A stretch of DNA of 64,000 nt from Mesorhizobium sp. M3A.F.Ca.ET.080.04.2.1. GTDB lineage: Bacteria > Pseudomonadota > Alphaproteobacteria > Rhizobiales > Rhizobiaceae. Positions 1-9,157 of the stretch are shown here, in pieces (positions within the stretch are counted from its first letter, which is position 1; each line of letters opens with the position of its first letter). Under the pieces are notes generated by a model. The model did no database searches and was not told where the DNA came from. It worked only from the letters and a program-made list of their open reading frames with translations. Both the position numbers and the translations under genes were made by a program. The stretch is taken from contig NZ_CP034451.1 in NCBI RefSeq assembly GCF_003952525.1, forward strand, positions 1,364,001 to 1,428,000, given 5' to 3'.

Positions 1-453
1 CGCCACGGTGGCCCTGCGCTCGACGATGGTGCGTCCGAACTTGTCCTCCATCCTGAAGCGGCCGTTCTCGATCGTCTCCTTCATTCCGTTTCGATGCGTG
101 ACCTCGATGCTGTTGGCGCTGACCTCGACCTTGTCGCCGGTCGCGGCGGTCACATGATCTTCGACATCGGCGGTGCTGCTGCTCGTGCTTTTGGCGCTGC
201 TGTTGCCGCTGGTGTTGCCGTTGCCGTTGTTGCTGTTTCCGTTGGATCCGCCGTTGCCGTTTCCGTTCCCGTTGTTTCCGCCGCCGTTACCGTTTCCGTT
301 GCCGCCGCCATTGCCATTGCCATTGCCGCCTTTGTCGGCATAGGCCTTGGTCACCGCGGGGCCGTCGAGGGAGAGATGAAATGGGGCAATAGCGAACGCA
401 AGCGCGGCCAGCGCGCGCAGAACGAATCTGCAGCCCATGCGCGGTATGCGCAT
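1..453 (-). CDS. secreted Gly/Asn-rich protein, C-terminus beyond window
   Basis: The reading frame starts at ATG 453, with a purine-rich GGGGAGA about 8 nt upstream, and stays open to the window edge (151 codons seen). Residues 1-30 look like a signal peptide: basic start, then an Ala/Leu-rich stretch. Residues about 38-75 are a low-complexity run of Gly and Asn (GGNGNGN-type). A charged Ser/Thr-rich segment and a polar segment containing DKFGRTIVERRAT follow. I infer an exported, partly disordered protein. I recognise no catalytic domain. The opposite strand also has an open frame here, which is a GC-bias shadow of the repeat. Confidence 0.6.
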   Translation of the reverse strand, partial: MRIPRMGCRFVLRALAALAFAIAPFHLSLDGPAVTKAYADKGGNGNGNGGGNGNGNGGGNNGNGNGNGGSNGNSNNGNGNTSGNSSAKSTSSSTADVEDHVTAATGDKVEVSANSIEVTHRNGMKETIENGRFRMEDKFGRTIVERRATVA

Positions 454-1293
454 CCCATTCTCCCCATGCCAGCCTTCCGGCCCCTCGGCCGAACTACCCC
501 ACTGGCACTGCCGCGACATAAGCATCCCCAATTGACGCGTCGCGGGGAAGTGGCCCACGACCCTTGTCTTGTTTGATCAGACTAAATTTGGATCGGTATC
601 AGACCTTAGTCCTAATTCAACCATCGGATGTGGTCTGTCGCGATCGCGCGTCCGCCCCTTCCAGCGCGCGCAGCACTGAAACGGATCAGGCAACGCGCTT
701 CAAGTCCCTGTTTCGATGAAAGTCGCCCTGGCGAGAACCGCAAGCGCTTTTTGGGCGTCAACCAGGCGGCACAACCTGCCTGTGGTGAGGGCCGCACCGA
801 AGGCGACGGCCATGCCCCCTGCAATGGCGGCCGGCAAGCGTCGCTCAGCTTGAGTCGCGGCGTCCGTGGCAAACCCCGCGGCTCTGCCGCATCGCACAAC
901 AGCTTGAAATTCAGCTCTGTGAGATTCTCGCGATAAATCCAGAGCGACAAGAAGAATTGCCGATTGTTACCGACCTGCCCGGCAAAGTTGTGCAGGCTTC
1001 CGACGGCGCCTCGTGCATGCACCTATTTGCAAGATCGGGGCTCTCCCCTCTCACATTTGCTTGAGGATTGATGCGCTTCCGCCGAAAGAGGCGAAACAAT
1101 GGCGATATCCGGTTCTTTTTCTGGCCATGCTTCACAGTTCTATTTCAACGCGGCAAACATTTTGTGTTGCGGCGCAGCATTTCTCGTTCCAATCCTTTAG
1201 CAATTGCGAATATGCGGTGGAGGAGTTGACCAGCTTGGGGCTTCCGCTGAGCGGCACCGATTTCGAGCCTGGGATCGGCGAGGCGAGCGTGTG
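454..1293. other. gene-free stretch with a degenerate repeat copy
   Basis: No convincing gene is visible. Positions about 661-701 resemble the left arm of the composite repeat at 45818-45907 (shared core CTGAAACGGATC-AGGC-ACGCGCTT). On the minus strand, two short frames (about 1022-880 and 897-700) have protein-like composition but no start signal and do not connect in one frame. They could be gene remnants; I cannot identify them. Confidence 0.4.
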
Positions 1294-2442
1294 ATGGGCG
1301 AAAGGCGCGATACCCAGTTGGACGCGTTGCGGGCCGTGGCCGTGTCGCTGGTGCTCTATGCCCATTTCCTTGCACCCGGCGGCACCTCCTTCCTCGGCCA
1401 TCTCGGCGTGCGGTTGTTTTTCGTGCTCTCCGGCTTCCTGATCACGCGCCTCTTGCTGGAGGCGCGCGACGCGGCCGCATTCGAAGCCGGACCGGCGCTG
1501 CGCTCGTTCTATGTCAGGCGCGCGATCCGGATATTCCCGCCCTATTTCGCGGTGCTGGGGCTCGTCTGGTTCACCGATCTCGAGCAGTCAAGATCCTCGC
1601 TGACCTGGCATGCGCTCTACCTCTCGAACTTCTGGTACGCGCTGCGCAACGACTGGACGCCATGGGTGCTCTGCCATCTCTGGAGCCTCAGCATCGAGGA
1701 ACAGTTCTATGTCGCTTGGCCGGTGATCATGCTGCTGGCGCCGCGCAAACGCATCGAGGCGATCACCATCGGGGCCATAGCCTTCTCGCTTGCCTACCGC
1801 TTCTACTGGCCGATCACCGCCGTTCCGGCACTCGCGCGCGACCTGTTGCCGCCGGCCTCGATGGACGCGCTCGCCTGTGGCGGCCTGCTTGCCGTGCGCC
1901 GCGCCCGGGGCGCCGACGTGCCGCGATGGATGCGGCGCGGCTGGCCGGCCTTCGCGGCAGCGTTCCTCGCCGTGGTCTGGTCCGATCCGGGGCCGGCGAG
2001 CTCGGCATGGGAATGGCCGCGCTGGCTGCTGGTCCAGGTGCTGCCGCTGGTGCCGATGATGGCGATCGTGGCGATGTGCTCGCACGGCCTGCGCGGCACG
2101 CTCGGCTGGCTGGCCGAACGGCGGCCGCTGCTGTTTGTCGGCCGCATCAGCTACGGCATTTACCTCTATCACCCGATCCTCCTGGCATACGCCGTCAAGG
2201 CGCAGCCGTGGATCCCGCTCAATGTTTCGGAACAGGGACCGGGCCGGTTGCTGGTCGCGGGCACCGCCACGCTGGTAGCCGCCTCGCTCTCCTGGTTTCT
2301 CGCCGAGAGGCCGCTCAACAGCCTCAAGCGCTATTTCCCCTATGTGGCGCGGCCGAGCACGCGCGGCGGGCACGAAAGCAAATGGATTGGCACGGCTGGC
2401 GGCAGCGCGCTCGACCTGCAGCGAACGGAGGCGAGACGCTGA
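1294..2442 (+). CDS. acyltransferase family 3 membrane protein (OafA/YrhL-like)
   Basis: Predicted 382-residue integral membrane O-acyltransferase that would transfer acetyl or similar groups to a surface sugar. The N-terminus has the family signature, with Arg13 (LDALRAVAV) and catalytic-type His24 (VLYAHF), followed by LFFVLSGFLITRLL, and SIEEQFYVAWP near residue 140. About ten hydrophobic helices are visible and there is no C-terminal SGNH domain. I chose ATG 1294 because the signature begins 9 residues in. Its TGA overlaps the ATG of the next glycosyltransferase (TGATG), so the two are probably translationally coupled in a polysaccharide operon. The substrate is unknown. Confidence 0.85.
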   Translation: MGERRDTQLDALRAVAVSLVLYAHFLAPGGTSFLGHLGVRLFFVLSGFLITRLLLEARDAAAFEAGPALRSFYVRRAIRIFPPYFAVLGLVWFTDLEQSRSSLTWHALYLSNFWYALRNDWTPWVLCHLWSLSIEEQFYVAWPVIMLLAPRKRIEAITIGAIAFSLAYRFYWPITAVPALARDLLPPASMDALACGGLLAVRRARGADVPRWMRRGWPAFAAAFLAVVWSDPGPASSAWEWPRWLLVQVLPLVPMMAIVAMCSHGLRGTLGWLAERRPLLFVGRISYGIYLYHPILLAYAVKAQPWIPLNVSEQGPGRLLVAGTATLVAASLSWFLAERPLNSLKRYFPYVARPSTRGGHESKWIGTAGGSALDLQRTEARR

Positions 2443-3557
2443 TGGCGAGCGCCGCGCTGCCCCTGATCTCCGTGCTGCTGCCGGTCTACAATGCCGAGCC
2501 TTACATCGCCGCCGCGATCCAGTCGATCCTGCGGCAGGATTACGGGCGGCTCGAGGTCATCGCCATCGATGACGGATCGACCGACAGATCGCTGGAGATC
2601 CTCGAGCGCTGCCGCAAGGCCGATGGCCGCGTCTCCATCATCTCCCGCGAGAACCGGGGCCTCGTCGCCACGCTGAACGAAGGGCTGGCGGTCGCGCGCG
2701 GCGAACTGGTCGCGCGCATGGATGCCGACGACTTCGCCTATCCCTGGCGCCTGTCGCGCCAGGCGACGCTGTTTGCGGCGCGGCCCGAACTCGGCTTCTG
2801 CGGCGCGGTCGTCGACATTCTGCAGCACGGCCGCATCGCCCGCGGCCGGCTCGATCCGGTGTTCCGATTCGGTCTCCCGGTTCTGTCGAAGTTCTTCACG
2901 ATCTTCATCCATCCGACCGTGGTTTACAGCCGCAAGGTCATCGCAGAGGCCGACCTCCGTTACGACGGCAGCTACCGCCACGCCGAGGATTTCGACCTCT
3001 TCCGGCGGCTCGCCGACCGTTACCCGACGGCGATGATGGCGGAGAGCCTGCTGGTCTACCGCGTTCACACCGGCAGCGTGACCAGCCGGCACCTGCGCGA
3101 GATGCGGCGCACCCACCTCAGGATCGTCGCCGAGAATCTGGAGCGCGAAGGTCTTGCCGAGGACGCCCGCGACCTGCGCGCCATCGGAGGCGAGGTCTCC
3201 TTCGACACCGTGCGCCGGGCGGCGGATTTCATCCGGACGCTGGAACAGCGGATCGCTGCCCTGCCCGATGCGTCGCGGCCAAGCTTCGAGGCGGGCGCGC
3301 TGAACCTGTTCTATTTCCTCTACCAACTCGTCAACGACGAGGGCCGGCCGGCGCTGACCCATGAACTTTTGACGCGGACCGCGAAATGGAACGCCATCCG
3401 CCGCCGCGAGAAATACGCGCTCAGCCCCGGCGCCTGGGCGCCCTGGCTCAGCCAGGCCTCGATGTGGGTCGGCAAGCAGGCGGATTGGCTGGCTTATTGC
3501 GCCAAGGCCAGGCCGGCGGCCTCCGTGCTCGCGCCCTATAAGGTAGAGGCGGCATGA
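2442..3557 (+). CDS. GT2 family glycosyltransferase
   Basis: A 371-residue glycosyltransferase with the GT-A fold of family 2. The N-terminus reads SVLLPVYNAEPYI, followed by DDGSTD (nucleotide-sugar binding) and MDADD (the DXD metal motif, about residue 90). A HAEDFDLF segment near residue 185 fits the acceptor/base region. A C-terminal helical extension of about 140 residues has no recognisable domain. It is coupled to the acyltransferase upstream and followed after about 17 bp by a hairpin repeat, then another GT2 gene and an exporter. The likely role is assembly of an exported glycan or glycolipid; donor and acceptor cannot be read from the sequence. Confidence 0.85.
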   Translation: MASAALPLISVLLPVYNAEPYIAAAIQSILRQDYGRLEVIAIDDGSTDRSLEILERCRKADGRVSIISRENRGLVATLNEGLAVARGELVARMDADDFAYPWRLSRQATLFAARPELGFCGAVVDILQHGRIARGRLDPVFRFGLPVLSKFFTIFIHPTVVYSRKVIAEADLRYDGSYRHAEDFDLFRRLADRYPTAMMAESLLVYRVHTGSVTSRHLREMRRTHLRIVAENLEREGLAEDARDLRAIGGEVSFDTVRRAADFIRTLEQRIAALPDASRPSFEAGALNLFYFLYQLVNDEGRPALTHELLTRTAKWNAIRRREKYALSPGAWAPWLSQASMWVGKQADWLAYCAKARPAASVLAPYKVEAA

Positions 3558-3573
3558 GGGTGATGCGCGAGGC

Positions 3574-3730
3574 ACCCCCCTCTGCCCTGCCGGGCATCTC
3601 CCCCTCAAGGGGGGAGATCGGCAGCTTTTGCGGGTGCGCCTACTTACCGATGCCGGCGATTGGCGAAAGCCGGCGCGACAGCCAATCTCCCCACTTGAGG
3701 GGGAGATGTCCGGCAGGACAGAGGGGGGTG
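3574..3730. repeat. large hairpin repeat, copy A (full, forward)
   Basis: Full element. The left end CCCCCCTCTG-GCCC-TGCC-GGGC-ATCTCCCC is followed by GGGGAGATCGGCAGC and a variable core containing GATTGGCGAAAGC. The right end is the inverted counterpart, ending in CAGAGGGGGG. It starts 17 bp after a stop codon. Terminal hairpins form on both sides. Orientation is called forward when GGCAGC is left of the core. Confidence 0.9.
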
Positions 3731-3813
3731 CTGTCCCGCCGACCTGTCAAATTTTGGTCGCACGACAATCGTGATTTGGAACACGCCAATCCCGAGGGCT
3801 GGCGTTCCTTCGC

Positions 3814-3876
3814 GCCCCCCTCTGGCCTGCCGGCCATCTCCCCCACGAGGGGGGAGATCGGCAGCTTCGGCGCGGA
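3814..3876. repeat. hairpin repeat, copy B (left half only)
   Basis: Only the left half is present: CCCCCCTCTG, stem GGCC-TGCC-GGCC, ATCTCCCCC, GGGGGGAGATCGGCAGC. It ends just upstream of the next glycosyltransferase start at 3886, so it may lie in that gene's leader. No core or right end follows. Confidence 0.85.
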
Positions 3877-3885
3877 GCTCTCGAC

Positions 3886-4908
3886 ATGAACGCCGCGCAC
3901 CATCCGCTGTCGCGCGCCCGCGCGCCTGCAGCCGCCCCGCCGAAGCAGCGGCCCCAGGTCTCCTTCATCGTCTGCACGCGCGACCGCGTCGGCGTGCTGG
4001 AGGCCTGCATCGACTCGATCCGCGCCGCCTGCCGGGCGCATCCAGGCTTCGCTGCCGAGCTGGTGGTGGTCGACAACGGCTCGCGCGACGGCACGGCCCA
4101 ATATCTTTCGCGAATCGCAGCGATCGGCGACATCCCGCTGACCGCGATGTTCGAGACCCGCCCGGGGCTGGCGGCGGCGCGCAATGCCGGGCTGGCCCGC
4201 GCCCGCGGGCGCGTGCTGGTCTTCGTCGACGACGACTGCCGGCTCGACCGCAACTATCTCGTCGACCTGGAAAGGCATTATGCGAGCGGCGAGAAATGGC
4301 TGATCCGCGGCGGCCGCGTCCAGCTCGGCGACGCCGCCGACCTGCCCTTCACCATCAAGCGCTGCGACAAGCGCGAGCGGCTGACGCCCGCCGTCCATCC
4401 GGGCGGTTTCGTGCTCGGCTGCAACATGACCATGCACCGCGAGGTCGCCGCCAGCATCGGTCCCTTCGACGAGCGCTTCGGCGCCGGCGGGGCGCTGCGC
4501 TCGGCCGAGGACACGGATTATCTTGTGCGGGCGATGCTTGCCGGCATGCCGGTCGAATACGTGCCCGACATGACGATCTTCCACCACCATGGACGGCGCG
4601 ACCGCAAGGCGATCGACCGGCTGCACCGCGACTATCATTTCGGCAACGGCGCGCTGTGCCTGAAGCATCTCTGGCGGGCGCCATGGCTGCTGCGCCATTT
4701 CTACTGGGCGGCGCGGGCGGCGCTGCGCGAAATCATGGGCGGCCCGCGCTTCGACCCGGAGCTCAGGCTGTCGCACTGGCCGATCGTGCTGATGAATCTG
4801 GCGGGCGCGGCGAAGTTCGCTCTTCTGGTGCTTGCCGGACGGCCGCGACGGCAACAGCGCCCGAACCCGACGGCCGCCGATACCGAGGCCGAGGCCGGCG
4901 CGCGATGA
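3886..4908 (+). CDS. GT2 family glycosyltransferase
   Basis: A 340-residue family 2 glycosyltransferase. After a Pro/Ala-rich N-terminus of about 25 residues come VSFIVCTRDRVGVLEACIDSI, VVVDNGSRDGT and, near residue 115, FVDDDC (DXD-type metal motif). A C-terminal segment with HHHGRRDRKAID and amphipathic helices suggests membrane association. The TGA overlaps the ATG of the ABC exporter by 4 nt (ATGA), so synthesis of the two is probably coupled. The predicted role is sugar transfer onto a lipid-linked or cell-surface glycan; specificity is unknown. Confidence 0.85.
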   Translation: MNAAHHPLSRARAPAAAPPKQRPQVSFIVCTRDRVGVLEACIDSIRAACRAHPGFAAELVVVDNGSRDGTAQYLSRIAAIGDIPLTAMFETRPGLAAARNAGLARARGRVLVFVDDDCRLDRNYLVDLERHYASGEKWLIRGGRVQLGDAADLPFTIKRCDKRERLTPAVHPGGFVLGCNMTMHREVAASIGPFDERFGAGGALRSAEDTDYLVRAMLAGMPVEYVPDMTIFHHHGRRDRKAIDRLHRDYHFGNGALCLKHLWRAPWLLRHFYWAARAALREIMGGPRFDPELRLSHWPIVLMNLAGAAKFALLVLAGRPRRQQRPNPTAADTEAEAGAR

Positions 4909-6683
4909 CCGGACGCAACACCCCGACCCTGTCGATGCTCCGACGCGCCCTCGGCCGCCGTCAGCTCGCCCTGCTGCCCGCCGTCGTCGTGCTCGGCTTG
5001 GCGAGCGCGGCGCTCGAAGGTTTCGGCATCGGGCTGATCATCCCGCTGCTCGGCATCATCATGGGGCATGGCGAGGCGACCGGCATGGCCGGGCTTTCAG
5101 CCCTGCTGCAGAAGGTCGGCGCCGGGCTCGGCGAGCGCGAGCGGCTGATCGCCATCTCGGCCGCGATCCTCGGCTCGATCCTCTTGAAGAACCTGCTCGC
5201 CTTCGCCAATTCGGTGCTGACCGCTCATATCTACGGCAAGGCCAGCCAGTCGATCCGCGGCGCGCTGGCCGAGCGCCTGCTCAGCGTCGGATATCCGTTC
5301 TTCCTCAGGCAGAGCCCTGGGCGGCTGCTCAACATCATCGCCAACGAATCCTGGCGCGCGTCGGACGCCATCCAGGGGATGCTCGGCGCGATCGTCAGCG
5401 CCTCGGCGGCGCTGATCCTGCTCGGCTTCCTGCTGCTCTTGTCTTGGCAGATGACGCTGCTGGTGATGCTCGGGCTCGCGCTGGTGCAGGCGGCGCATAT
5501 GGCGCTTTCGGCGCATCTGAGGGCGCCGAGCCGCAGCGTTTCGGCGCGCAACAGCGCTTTGGCCTCGCAGATGCTGCATCTGGTGCATGCCGGCCGGCTG
5601 ATCCGCATCTTCGGCCAGGAAGCGCGCGAGAAGGCGGCGTTCGAGAAGGCCTCCGACGGCGTGCGCCGGGCGGCCTTCCTGCTCTCCAGCCGCCAGGGCG
5701 CGCTGGCGCCGCTGACGGAGGTGCTGCACGCCATGCTGTTCCTGGCGGTGGTGATCGGCGCCTGGCTGGCTGGCCTGAGCTTTCCGCTGGTCGCGGCCTT
5801 CCTCATCCTGCTCTACCGGCTGCAGCCGCATGTCAGGGCGCTGCAGATGACGTGGAGCCAGTTGCAGGGGCTTTCCGGCTCGCTGGAGGAGGTGAGCTGG
5901 CTGCTCGATCCGCATGGCAAGCCGGCGCCGCCGGAGGGCAGCCGACCGTTCGCAGGCCTGAGCGAAAGAATCGCCTTCGAGGGCGTGAGCTTCAGCTATG
6001 CCAATGAGGAGCAGCGCGCCGCGGTGCTGCATGCGGCGAGCTTCGATATCAGAAGCGGCCGCTCGACGGCGCTGATCGGCCGCTCCGGCGCCGGCAAGAC
6101 GACGATCGTCAACCTGCTCTGCCGCTTCGTCGAGCCGGACGCGGGCCAGATCCTCGTCGACGGCGCCCCGCTTTGCGAGATCGATCCTACCGACTGGCGC
6201 CGCCACATCGCCTTGGCCAGCCAGGAGCTGGAACTGGTCGACGGCACGATCCTCGACAACATCACCTACGGCAAGGACAGCGCCAGCGCGGAAGAGGCGC
6301 GCCGCGCGGCGGAACTCGCCGAGGCGCACGGCTTCATCGAAACCCTGCCGCAGGGCTACCAGACCGTCGTTGGCTATCGCGGCGTCAACCTGTCGGCCGG
6401 GCAGCGACAGCGCATCGCGCTGGCGCGGGCGCTGCTGCGCGACCCCGACATATTGATCCTCGACGAGGCCACCAATGCCGTCGACGGGCTGTCGGAAGCG
6501 GCGATCGTCGAGACGCTGAAATCACGCGCCGGCCGCCGCACCACCATCGTCATCAGCCACCACCACTCGACCATCTCGTTCTGCGACGACCTGGTGATCC
6601 TGGAGCATGGCAGGGTGAAGAAGCAGGCGCCCTTCGCCGAGATGGCGGCGCTCAGCATGGACGAGTTGTATCGGCCGGAGTGA
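4905..6683 (+). CDS. ABC exporter, fused membrane and ATPase domains (MsbA-like)
   Basis: A 592-residue half-transporter. Residues about 20-330 form the six-helix type IV exporter domain. Residues about 355-590 are the ATPase, with Walker A GRSGAGKTT (about 390), signature LSAGQRQRIALARALL (about 495), Walker B ILILDEA (about 515) and switch His in VISHHHS. The start ATG 4905 overlaps the preceding glycosyltransferase stop. From its position behind an acyltransferase and two glycosyltransferases I infer export or flipping of the lipid-linked glycan they make. An MsbA-type lipid A role cannot be excluded from sequence alone. Confidence 0.85.
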   Translation: MTGRNTPTLSMLRRALGRRQLALLPAVVVLGLASAALEGFGIGLIIPLLGIIMGHGEATGMAGLSALLQKVGAGLGERERLIAISAAILGSILLKNLLAFANSVLTAHIYGKASQSIRGALAERLLSVGYPFFLRQSPGRLLNIIANESWRASDAIQGMLGAIVSASAALILLGFLLLLSWQMTLLVMLGLALVQAAHMALSAHLRAPSRSVSARNSALASQMLHLVHAGRLIRIFGQEAREKAAFEKASDGVRRAAFLLSSRQGALAPLTEVLHAMLFLAVVIGAWLAGLSFPLVAAFLILLYRLQPHVRALQMTWSQLQGLSGSLEEVSWLLDPHGKPAPPEGSRPFAGLSERIAFEGVSFSYANEEQRAAVLHAASFDIRSGRSTALIGRSGAGKTTIVNLLCRFVEPDAGQILVDGAPLCEIDPTDWRRHIALASQELELVDGTILDNITYGKDSASAEEARRAAELAEAHGFIETLPQGYQTVVGYRGVNLSAGQRQRIALARALLRDPDILILDEATNAVDGLSEAAIVETLKSRAGRRTTIVISHHHSTISFCDDLVILEHGRVKKQAPFAEMAALSMDELYRPE

Positions 6684-6724
6684 TGGCTTTCTTTGCAAGG
6701 GAAGTGGCCAAGGTTGGCGCGAAA

Positions 6725-6880
6725 CACCCCCCTCTGCCCTGCCGGGCATCTCCCCCGCAAGGGGGGAGATTGGCAGCCTCAGCGCCGTGCCATTCCTGCA
6801 ACGTTGGCGATTGGCGAAAGCGGCGACGACATCTGATCTCCCCCCTTGTGGGGGAGATGTCCGGCAGGACAGAGGGGGGC
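6725..6880. repeat. large hairpin repeat, copy C (full, forward)
   Basis: Full element about 40 bp after the exporter stop. The left stem is GCCC-TGCC-GGGC, the core contains GGCGATTGGCGAAAGC, and the right end is GGGGGAGATGTCC-GGCA-GGAC. The right flank GGCGCCGTAGAGCGC is shared, with small changes, by copies L and M. Confidence 0.9.
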
Positions 6881-6975
6881 GCCGTAGAGCGCTACCTCGA
6901 TCGGGTCCAGATGGACTTCAACTAAGAATCCTCGCGAGGGGTATCGAGAAAATACGGCAACGCTGGCGGGACAGC

Positions 6976-7028
6976 GCCCCCCTCTGCCCTGCCGGGCATC
7001 TCCCCCACAAGGGGGGAGATCGGCAGCT
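6976..7028. repeat. hairpin repeat, copy D (left half only)
   Basis: A half element (stem GCCC-TGCC-GGGC, then ATCTCCCCC and GGGGGGAGATCGGCAGC) ends directly against the minE stop codon read from the other strand. Its left flank GGCGGGACAGCGC is also found at copies K, L and M. The position suggests it forms the 3' end of the min transcript. Confidence 0.85.
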
Positions 7029-7301
7029 TCACCCAGCCATCGCCAGGGGCACGGCGCTTTTGTTGGGGATCTGGATGTCGATTTCCAGCGTCGACATGGT
7101 CGCGCCGCGCTCCATCGAGACCTGGAGATAGTCCTGGTCGATCTGCACATGCTTGGCGATGACGGCCATGATCTCCTCGCGCAGGACGGAGACGAGGTCG
7201 GGCTGGCCGCGGCTCTGGCGCTCGTAGGCGAGAAGCAGCTGCAGCCGCTCGCGCGCGACGGGAGCGCTGGTGCGCCGCTTGAAGAGGTCGAGGATGCTCA
7301 T
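7029..7301 (-). CDS. minE: cell division topological specificity factor MinE
   Basis: An 90-residue protein, typical for MinE. It binds MinD at the membrane, stimulates its ATPase and drives MinC-MinD away from midcell. The N-terminal [10 protein letters not shown] is the membrane-binding amphipathic segment. [20 protein letters not shown] is the anti-MinCD helix region, and the C-terminal half is the topological specificity domain. The ATG at 7301 overlaps the minD stop by 4 nt (ATGA), so the two are translationally coupled. A half copy of the hairpin repeat follows its stop directly. Confidence 0.96.
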   Translation of the reverse strand: MSILDLFKRRTSAPVARERLQLLLAYERQSRGQPDLVSVLREEIMAVIAKHVQIDQDYLQVSMERGATMSTLEIDIQIPNKSAVPLAMAG

Positions 7302-8113
7302 GCCGCCCTCCTTCCGAGAAGCCTTTCGAGGAAACCCTTGCGCTCGAAGGGGACGACCACCGGCAGGTCCTCGCCTTCCAGCCGCCGTGCCGCTTCGATA
7401 TAGGCCTTTGCGGCGCCGTTGAGCGGTTCCGACAGCGTGACCGGCGCGCCGAGGTTGGAGGCCCTCAGCACATCCTGGCTTTCCGGGATGATGCCGAGCA
7501 GCGGCGTCGACAGGATCTCCAATACGTCGTCGATCGACAGCATCTCGCCGCGCGAGGCGCGGGCCGCGTCGAAGCGGGTGACCAGCACGTGCTTCTTGAC
7601 CAGTTCGCCCTGCTCGGCCTTCATGGTGCGGGCGTCGAGCAGCCCGATGATGCGGTCGGAGTCGCGCACCGAGCTCACTTCCGGGTTGGTGACGATGACC
7701 GCCTCGTCGGCGAAGCGCATCGCAAGCTGGGCGCCGCGCTCGATGCCGGCCGGGCTGTCGCAGAAGACATAGTCGAAGACCGAGCGCAGGCGAGCGATGA
7801 CCTCGGCGACGCCCTCTTCCGTCAGCGCGTCCTTGTCGCGAGTCTGCGAGGCCGGCAGCAGGTAGAGCGTCTCCAGCCGCTTGTCGCGGATCAGCGCCTG
7901 CGACAGTTTTGCAGTGCCCTGGATGACGTTGACGAGGTCGAATACCACGCGGCGCTCGGCACCCATGATGAGGTCGAGATTGCGCAGGCCGACGTCGAAA
8001 TCGACCAGAGCCACCTTCTTGCCGGTCTTGGCCACGGCTGCGCCGAGCGCGGCCGTCGAGGTCGTCTTTCCGACGCCCCCCTTGCCCGAAGTGACCACGA
8101 CTACCTTGCCCAT
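7298..8113 (-). CDS. minD: septum site-determining ATPase MinD
   Basis: A ParA-type ATPase of 271 residues that binds the membrane and recruits MinC. The deviant Walker A motif [11 protein letters not shown] lies at about residues 8-18. [13 protein letters not shown] follows, and the C-terminal FLERLLGRR is the amphipathic membrane-targeting helix. I start at ATG 8113: GGAGG lies 9 nt upstream and the family N-terminus ([13 protein letters not shown]) begins there. An in-frame ATG at 8128 overlaps that ribosome-binding site and is less likely. MinC lies 156 bp upstream, and that gap contains a palindromic repeat. Confidence 0.96.
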   Translation of the reverse strand: MGKVVVVTSGKGGVGKTTSTAALGAAVAKTGKKVALVDFDVGLRNLDLIMGAERRVVFDLVNVIQGTAKLSQALIRDKRLETLYLLPASQTRDKDALTEEGVAEVIARLRSVFDYVFCDSPAGIERGAQLAMRFADEAVIVTNPEVSSVRDSDRIIGLLDARTMKAEQGELVKKHVLVTRFDAARASRGEMLSIDDVLEILSTPLLGIIPESQDVLRASNLGAPVTLSEPLNGAAKAYIEAARRLEGEDLPVVVPFERKGFLERLLGRRAA

Positions 8114-8185
8114 ATATCCAGCCTCCATTGGCGATTTTTATTTACTGGCCGTGCCGGGCACGGCGGGACCCGTAATTCTTGTTTG

Positions 8186-8234
8186 GTGCATGTCGTTCAC
8201 CCAAAACCGCTGCATACTTTTGGGCGACATGCAC
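8186..8234. repeat. palindromic intergenic repeat between minC and minD
   Basis: A nearly perfect compound hairpin. Outer arms are GTGCATGTCG (8186-8195) and CGACATGCAC (8225-8234). Inner arms are CCCAAAA (8200-8206) and TTTTGGG (8218-8224), around CCGCTGCATAC. Related, more degenerate copies lie at 22378-22430 and 45861-45907. This short repeat type is common in rhizobial genomes. Here it sits inside the min operon and could affect the minC to minD expression ratio. Confidence 0.85.
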
Positions 8235-8269
8235 ACTTTGCCACGCGAAACCGGTCTGAAGATTGCGCG

Positions 8270-9136
8270 TCAGCCGAGCGGCACCACGCACAGCGCATCG
8301 TTGTCGAGGAAGGCCTGCACCGCCTTGCCGCGCGAGACGCCTTCCATCTCCTCGGCTGTGGTGTACCAGCCGTCGACGGCGAGCAGTTCGGCCTCGTTCT
8401 TGCGACAGAAGATGCGCGCCGAGACGTTGCCTTCCGAGCCGGCGATGGCCCGTCCGCGCAGCGTGCCATAGACATGGATCGAGCCGCCGGCGACGATTTC
8501 GGAGCCGGAGGCGACCGAGCCCAGCACGATGACGTCGCCATGCGGGTGGAAGACCGACTGTCCGGAGCGGATCGGCGCCTTGATCATCAGCGTGCCGGCG
8601 GCAGGCTCGTGCCGCACCGGCTCGGCGCCCTGCCCCGGCATCGCCGGTTCGGGCCTTGCGGGTTCGGCACTGACCGCTTCAAGCCTGGCCAGTTCGGCGT
8701 CGACCAGTTCCTCCTGCGGCGCCCTCACCTGGGCGGCCACCTCCTCGACGGTGGCGGTCTCGACCGTGATCTCTTCCGCTTTCGCCTTGCGCGCCGCCCG
8801 GCCGAGCAGCCCCTCGGCGGTCGCCTCCTTGGCGCCGGCGAGCAGCGGCGGCAATTCGGGGCCGAGCTCGGCACCTTCGAGCTCGATGGCATAGACGCGG
8901 ATGCCGCGCGAGCCGAGCACGCCGACAAGGGCGGCGATTTCCTCCGGCCCCGGTTTTAGCAGGTTCAGATCAAGCACCACCGGGCGGCCGGCGAAATAGC
9001 CCGGCGAGTTGGCGATCCAGTGATCGAGCCCCTGCAGCCACTCGTCGATCGGCGCCTCCGGCGTCAACGTGAAGGCGACGAACGAGCGGGCGCGGAAGCG
9101 GATGGATTTGTTGTGCAAAGGGGCGGCGAAGGTCAC
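8270..9136 (-). CDS. minC: septum site-determining protein MinC
   Basis: A 288-residue FtsZ assembly inhibitor. Residues about 1-105 are the N-terminal FtsZ-inhibiting domain. Residues about 110-180 form an Ala/Glu/Pro-rich linker. Residues about 185-288 are the beta-helical C-terminal domain that dimerises and binds MinD (GDVIVLGSVASGSEIVAGGSI, RIFCRKNEAELLAVDG). The start is GTG at 9136 with an AAGGA-type site about 10 nt upstream. The linker is longer than in E. coli MinC (231 residues), as in other rhizobial proteins. First gene of the min operon, with a CtrA-like box about 47 bp upstream. Confidence 0.94.
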   Translation of the reverse strand: MTFAAPLHNKSIRFRARSFVAFTLTPEAPIDEWLQGLDHWIANSPGYFAGRPVVLDLNLLKPGPEEIAALVGVLGSRGIRVYAIELEGAELGPELPPLLAGAKEATAEGLLGRAARKAKAEEITVETATVEEVAAQVRAPQEELVDAELARLEAVSAEPARPEPAMPGQGAEPVRHEPAAGTLMIKAPIRSGQSVFHPHGDVIVLGSVASGSEIVAGGSIHVYGTLRGRAIAGSEGNVSARIFCRKNEAELLAVDGWYTTAEEMEGVSRGKAVQAFLDNDALCVVPLG

Positions 9137-9157
9137 GGCCAGACGAATCCTTACTCA

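Noticed and set aside
94..576. Plus-strand frame rich in Val and Ala at the window start
   Set aside because: It is the reverse reading of Gly/Asn codon repeats. The minus strand has a signal peptide and ribosome-binding site.
1588..2373. Long minus-strand open frame over the acyltransferase gene
   Set aside because: Arg/His/Gly-rich shadow of the opposite strand in high-GC DNA. The plus strand has a clear family signature and helices.
3554..3889. Short plus-strand frame from the glycosyltransferase stop to the next gene
   Set aside because: It is translated repeat sequence (copies A and B) and has no coding character of its own.
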